From Gammaproteobacteria bacterium (GTDB lineage Bacteria; Pseudomonadota; Gammaproteobacteria; Pseudomonadales; Azotimanducaceae), in the NCBI GenBank assembly GCA_018666555.1, contig JABIZD010000060.1:1-37751 (forward strand): a stretch of 37,751 nucleotides of DNA. The letters are read 5' to 3'. The translations under genes were made by a program, and so were the position numbers. The notes under the pieces are model-generated. The model did not search any database, had not been told where the DNA came from, and saw only the letters and a list, made by a program, of their open reading frames with translations. This document shows, piece after piece, positions 33,624 to 37,751 of this stretch (position 1 is the first letter of the stretch; the number at the start of each line of letters is the position of its first letter).

Positions 33624-35014
33624 GCTACCTCATTAGCCTGATTAGGCTCCATTGACTGTCTCACCAATGCAGAAAAATCTTCCAAGCTTTGATCAAGCGA
33701 ACTCTTATCTGTTAAGCCCTGACTGATAAAACGGCGAAGATACGGATAGGCAGCAATGGCCGCATCAATCCTTGCATCACTACCCTGATTATAAGCCCCG
33801 ACACTAATCAGGTCTCGATTCTGCTCATAAGTTGAATTCAATTCCCTGAATCTCTGCACATTAGCAAGCTGCTCGGGCGTTGCAATATGCGTCATCAGCC
33901 TGCTGACTGATGCTTCTACATCAACAGCTGGATACAAGCCTGACTCAGCGAGTTTCCTCGACAGCATAATATGCCCGTCTAAAATTGCTCTAGCGGCATC
34001 AGCGACCGGATCCTCAAGGTCATCCCCTTCAACAAGGACCGTATAGATAGCGGTAATAGAACCTCCGTTACCATTGCCATTACCTGCACGCTCCACCAGC
34101 CTGGGTAGTTTGGCAAAGACCGACGGCGGGTAACCCCGTGATACCGGCATCTCGCCAATGGAAAGAGCAATCTCGCGCTGAGCCTGGGCGAACCGGGTCA
34201 GCGAATCCATCAATAGCAGGACATTCTTGCCCTGGGATCTAAAATATTCCGCGATAGCCGTGGCCCGCAGGGCGCCATGAACCCGCATCAGCGGTGGTGA
34301 GTCCGCCGGAGTCGCCACTACGACCGCTCTTGCCAGGCCCTCTGGCCCTAAAGTATGTTGGATAAACTCCTGAACTTCTCTACCCCGTTCACCGATAAGT
34401 CCTACCACCACAACATCGGCCTCAGCATGCCGGGTCATCAGGCCCAGCAAGGTACTTTTACCAACACCGCTTCCTGAGAACAGGCCCATCCTCTGGCCCC
34501 TACCGACGGTTAACAAGGCATTAACAGCCCGAATGCCGACGTCAAAAGTCTTGTCAATGGGGTTACGATCGAGAGGATTTATGGGAATACCTTCCAGCGG
34601 CACGGCAGCGCTCGTTAAAATAGGGCCGCGTTGATCCAGGGCAACCCCGGCCCCATCAATTACCCGGCCTAACAACCCTTCTCCCACTCTCACATTCTCG
34701 GTTTTAGGTAGTGGGATAACGCGTGACTCTGACATTAAGCCCAGACTATCCGTGACAGCCATTAAGAACAGCTTGGCATCAGAGAAACCAACGACCTCTG
34801 CATCCATCGATGCGCCCTCAGATGGAACAATGCGACAGCGACTACCTATTGCTGCCTGACAACCCACAGCCTCTAGAGTGAGGCCAACCATTCTGACTAA
34901 CCTTCCTTCTACCACAGGCTTACTTTTCTTTATCTTTTGCCTGAGCTCCTGGATAACCGCGCTGATACGCGAGGTTCGCCGTTCAAACTGATTCTCGACG
35001 TCGGCCAGGTTCAT
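33620..35014 (-). CDS. fliI: Flagellum-specific export ATPase FliI
   Basis: The hexameric ATPase that energises flagellar protein export. Walker A is GSGVGKST at 181-188 (MGLFSGSGVGKSTLLGLM) and Walker B is NVLLLMDSLTRFAQAQREIALS. VVVGLIGERGREVQEF and VSRGYPPSVFAKLPRLVERAG are F1-beta-like signatures. At 464 residues it has normal length. It overlaps fliH by 4 bp upstream and fliJ by 4 bp downstream. Confidence 0.97.
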   Translation of the reverse strand: MNLADVENQFERRTSRISAVIQELRQKIKKSKPVVEGRLVRMVGLTLEAVGCQAAIGSRCRIVPSEGASMDAEVVGFSDAKLFLMAVTDSLGLMSESRVIPLPKTENVRVGEGLLGRVIDGAGVALDQRGPILTSAAVPLEGIPINPLDRNPIDKTFDVGIRAVNALLTVGRGQRMGLFSGSGVGKSTLLGLMTRHAEADVVVVGLIGERGREVQEFIQHTLGPEGLARAVVVATPADSPPLMRVHGALRATAIAEYFRSQGKNVLLLMDSLTRFAQAQREIALSIGEMPVSRGYPPSVFAKLPRLVERAGNGNGNGGSITAIYTVLVEGDDLEDPVADAARAILDGHIMLSRKLAESGLYPAVDVEASVSRLMTHIATPEQLANVQRFRELNSTYEQNRDLISVGAYNQGSDARIDAAIAAYPYLRRFISQGLTDKSSLDQSLEDFSALVRQSMEPNQANEVA

Positions 35015-35625
35015 GTTTCGCGCTCATCCATCATGGCATCCCGCACCGCATGAATAGCTGCATCGGTTAATTTTGCCTCGATAGCAGAATCACTGGCCTG
35101 GATGCGCACATCACCCGGCTGCAGACTAGTCTCCTCAAACAAGATCCAGTTATTATTAGGATGCTCATCAGACAATCCTTGCACATAGGCCGTCACCAGC
35201 GCTTTATCATCCGGATGCAGGAAAACCTTATAAGGATCCTGCTGCGCGGACAAACTCTCGGTCAGATTCAAAATGTGTTTATAGAGCCCATCTGGTTCTA
35301 CCGTGAGGGTCGATCGAGCAATTTCTGCCGCTATGACAGCGGCCAGTTCAGCAACTTCTTCAACCAGGTGCTGATCCATCCGAATAAGCGGCTGGTCAAT
35401 TCCATCAAGCAATGCTAGAAAGGCATTTGCCCGGTCAGCAGTCAACGCATTACCTGCTGCCTCACCTGCTTCGTGCCCCTTTGCATACCCTTCAGCATAG
35501 GCTTCATTAATGATGCTCTGCCGAGCCTCATCATCAAGCAGCGGCTCCACATCGGCTGCATCCAGAGCATTGAGGTCAGGCGCTTTCCAAGGACTGAGAC
35601 CAGTAGGGGAAGCGCTTTCAGACAT
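35011..35625 (-). CDS. fliH: Flagellar export regulator FliH
   Basis: FliH binds and restrains FliI and tethers it to the C-ring. The ATG at 35625 has a strong AGGAGG upstream and gives 204 residues; the frame opens 16 codons earlier but without such a site. The product starts ESASPTGLSPWKAPDL, with the conserved W/aromatic region, and then has the EGYAKGHEAGEAAGN helix, whose small-residue spacing (AxxxGxxxG-like) is a FliH hallmark. The C-terminal half is a V-ATPase-E-like fold. It overlaps the fliG end by 8 bp. Confidence 0.94.
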   Translation of the reverse strand: MSESASPTGLSPWKAPDLNALDAADVEPLLDDEARQSIINEAYAEGYAKGHEAGEAAGNALTADRANAFLALLDGIDQPLIRMDQHLVEEVAELAAVIAAEIARSTLTVEPDGLYKHILNLTESLSAQQDPYKVFLHPDDKALVTAYVQGLSDEHPNNNWILFEETSLQPGDVRIQASDSAIEAKLTDAAIHAVRDAMMDERET

Positions 35626-36628
35626 ATTCTTCGCCTCCTTTACCACCCAGGGCAATTTCCCCATCTGCGGCAAGGTTCATCGCCGTCTGGAGTATTTCTT
35701 TCTGCGTATTTTCAACCTCACTGAGTCGCACGGGCCCTTTGGTTTCCATATCCTCAAGCAGCATTTCTGATGCCCTGGAGGACATATTCTTAAGGAACTT
35801 TTCCTTTAGTTCTTCTGATGCACCTTTTAATGCAACAGTCAATTTATCGGTTGCGACTTCACGCAACAGCCGCTGCATATGCCGATCTGTGACTCCAAGC
35901 AAATTATCGAAGATGAACATTAGATCCCGGATGGCCGTACCCATGTCTTCATCGGTTTCAGCGATCCTGTCCAAAACTTCGGCTTCAACTGATGAATCAA
36001 GATATCCAATGATACTTGCCGCTATTTTCATGCCCTGCAATTTCGAGGTAGGCACTGGCGATTCCTCAATTACCTGCTTCTGCAATATTTCATCGAGTTC
36101 CGCCAAAGCAGACGGATGTATTGTATCCAGGTTTGCTACTCGCATCATAATATCCGGCAAACGGTCCTGGGGCAGCAGTGCTAACACATCTGCAGCGTGA
36201 TCACTGTCCAGGGAAGATAAGACAATTGCGCAGATCTGCGGATGTTCATGTTTTAAAATGAGCGCAACCGATTCTGCATCCATCCACTTCAGGGATTCCA
36301 GGCCTTTCGAATCCTCACCTTTGAGGATACGGTTCACCATCCGATTGCCTTTGTTTTCGCCCAGAGCCTGGTTTAATGTTTTACGCACATAGTTTGTCGG
36401 GTTCATACCCATGGCGGTTCCACTGGTAAAATTCGATACAAATTCGCCAATAACATGAGTCAGGTTTTCGTTGGAAACAGTGGACAATTCTGTCATCGCC
36501 TTACCGACACTTTGCACCTCATTCGGCTCCATGTGACGCAATACCTCGGCAGCGGCTTCTTCGCCAAGACTCAACAGAAAAACTGCTGCTCTTTTAGAGC
36601 CATTAATATCTTCCATTGCATCAGCCAT
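35618..36628 (-). CDS. fliG: Flagellar motor switch protein FliG
   Basis: The rotor protein that contacts the stator, 336 residues. The N-terminal domain (SKRAAVFLLSLGEEAAAEVLRHMEPNEVQ) binds FliF, the EHPQ motif (LKHEHPQICAIVLSSL, about 126-141) binds FliM, and the C-terminal domain carries the charged torque helix with LDRIAETDEDMGTAIRDLMFIFDNLL-like sequence (DRIAETDEDMGTAIRDLMF). Length and order are canonical. It overlaps fliF by 8 bp. Confidence 0.97.
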   Translation of the reverse strand: MADAMEDINGSKRAAVFLLSLGEEAAAEVLRHMEPNEVQSVGKAMTELSTVSNENLTHVIGEFVSNFTSGTAMGMNPTNYVRKTLNQALGENKGNRMVNRILKGEDSKGLESLKWMDAESVALILKHEHPQICAIVLSSLDSDHAADVLALLPQDRLPDIMMRVANLDTIHPSALAELDEILQKQVIEESPVPTSKLQGMKIAASIIGYLDSSVEAEVLDRIAETDEDMGTAIRDLMFIFDNLLGVTDRHMQRLLREVATDKLTVALKGASEELKEKFLKNMSSRASEMLLEDMETKGPVRLSEVENTQKEILQTAMNLAADGEIALGGKGGEEYV

Positions 36629-37751
36629 CAGTTGCTACCCACGTTTTGAGGACCTGGGCAACCCTGGCTGGATCTTCCTGAACCATATTGCGCGCTTGCC
36701 TGACTTGTTGTTCATAAGTTTGCTGAGAGGCAGCCGCCAGAGCACCAGCTGGATAAGCTCCATCTGCGCCAATCGCTAAAGGCTGCCCGTCATAGCCCTG
36801 GGGCATTTCTCCTCCCGCAACAGCTAATTGCGGATTGATCATGCGTGCTGACGAGCTGGCAGCCTCTGCCACACTACGCAGGATCGGCCTTAGAACTACA
36901 AATATCAACAATAATATCGCGATAAAACCACCGAGCATTTTACCGGCATCCCAAATCCAGGGATTCCCCTCCAGAAAGCTCAAGGGTTCAAGGACGATTT
37001 CTTCTGGAACAAAAAAGGCGGTATTGGTAACAATGACGGTGTCACCGCGAACATCACTGAACCCAACCGCTTCTTTAACCAGATTTTCAATGCGGGTGAT
37101 TTCTTCTGCTGGTAAGGGCACCGATTCAAAGGTGACCCCATCTTCAGCCAGCTGACTTCGATTATTCAAGACCACGGCCACTGAAAGTCGCTCGACAATG
37201 CCACCGGTTTCCTTGATGTGGCGAATGGTTCTGTCCACCTCAAAATTACGGGTTTCCCGTAGTGTGGTCTTTTGGCCCGACGCCACTGCCGGCGCTGCTG
37301 CGCCCTCCTGACCTGGAGCCACCGGTTCTACCGGTACCTCGGTTAAGGCACCAGGGATTCCTCTTGCGGCATCCGCAGTCCCGGAAGATTCCTGCATGGT
37401 CTGTTCACTTCGAATAGCAGCCGGTTGTTGGCCAAATTGCTCAACCGTTCGCTCCTCGGCAGTGTGATCGATACTCGCGGTTACCTGGACACGAAAATTA
37501 TCCAGGCCTAGCACCGGTACAAGGAGATCCGCGACCCGCCGCATATAACTATCCTCGATCTGCCTGGAAAACCTGAACTGTTCACTGCTGAGCATCAGCT
37601 CTTCAGAACTACTGCGAGAAGATAGCAATCTTCCTTTCTGGTCAATCAAGGTAACGCCCTCAGGCTCCAGGTCAGCCACACTAGAGGCGACCAGATATAT
37701 GATCCCGGCAACCTGGGGTTCGCTTAAATTGCGGCCTTGATGCAAATTCAC
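36621..37751 (-). CDS. fliF: Flagellar MS-ring protein FliF, 5'-truncated by the window edge
   Basis: The C-terminal 376 residues of the MS-ring protein; a full FliF has about 550-600. Visible are the ring-building motif region LVPVLGLDNFRVQVTASIDHTAEERTVEQF, the RNFEVDRTIRHIKETGGIVERLSVAVVLNN stretch, and the second membrane helix MLGGFIAILLLIFVVLRPIL (about 267-286), then a cytoplasmic tail that ends in QEDPARVAQVLKTWVATDG, the FliG-binding helix. The start and N-terminal domain lie beyond base 37751. The gene is first of the visible flagellar run. Confidence 0.97.
   Translation of the reverse strand: MNLHQGRNLSEPQVAGIIYLVASSVADLEPEGVTLIDQKGRLLSSRSSSEELMLSSEQFRFSRQIEDSYMRRVADLLVPVLGLDNFRVQVTASIDHTAEERTVEQFGQQPAAIRSEQTMQESSGTADAARGIPGALTEVPVEPVAPGQEGAAAPAVASGQKTTLRETRNFEVDRTIRHIKETGGIVERLSVAVVLNNRSQLAEDGVTFESVPLPAEEITRIENLVKEAVGFSDVRGDTVIVTNTAFFVPEEIVLEPLSFLEGNPWIWDAGKMLGGFIAILLLIFVVLRPILRSVAEAASSSARMINPQLAVAGGEMPQGYDGQPLAIGADGAYPAGALAAASQQTYEQQVRQARNMVQEDPARVAQVLKTWVATDG

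Overview
The window looks like chromosomal DNA of a free-living, probably marine, gammaproteobacterium. The best evidence is the flagellar block, whose order and content (fliF-G-H-I-J-K, fliL-M-N-O-P-Q-R, flhB-flhA-flhF-fleN-fliA, motC-motD) is the polar-flagellum layout of Pseudomonas, Marinobacter and Cellvibrionales-type bacteria. The accessory half holds a P450, a Rieske oxygenase, a phytanoyl-CoA dioxygenase, a luciferase-like enzyme, SDRs and an acyl-CoA dehydrogenase, a set typical of marine oligotrophic gammaproteobacteria that oxidise lipids, terpenoids or steroids. The genus cannot be named from the sequence alone. No tRNA, rRNA, CRISPR array, transposase or phage gene was seen.

Left part (1-18.6 kb) is a mosaic of short operons on both strands, separated by unusually repeat-rich spacers. 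A heptanucleotide array (1-112) precedes a luciferase-like oxidoreductase, a phytanoyl-CoA dioxygenase-family enzyme and a persulfide dioxygenase-rhodanese fusion. A 15-bp triplicate precedes a two-gene unit (parvulin-type prolyl isomerase plus HupE/UreJ-type membrane protein), which converges on an NRAMP-like transporter with altered metal-site motifs. Upstream of the transporter lies a 47-48 bp repeat array (7062-7347). A cytochrome P450 and a Rieske oxygenase diverge from a 585-bp spacer holding a hairpin, a palindrome and a second heptamer array. The 3' end of the Rieske gene is tandemly duplicated (144 bp, 3 differences). A probable double-hotdog protein, a very AT-rich 0.3-kb spacer, a cupin, the membrane protease SppA, two SDRs and an ACAD10/11-like acyl-CoA dehydrogenase complete the section.

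Right part (18.6-37.75 kb) is a tightly packed minus-strand flagellar cluster. It reads from fliF (5' end cut by the window edge) through switch, export ATPase, hook-length, C-ring and export-gate genes, then the polar-placement pair flhF/fleN, sigma-28 (fliA) and a MotC/MotD-type stator pair. An SGNH hydrolase follows on the same strand. Most junctions overlap by 1-8 bases or are separated by a few bases. A near-consensus sigma-54 site upstream of fliL divides the cluster into at least two transcription units and also argues for a downstream GTG start of fliL. The cheYZAB genes that lie between fliA and motC in Pseudomonas are absent here.

The flagellar section is ordinary in content. The unusual material is in the accessory spacers: four different tandem-repeat families, a recent in-gene duplication, an AT island and a 20-bp palindrome. 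No clearly new multi-gene system was identified.
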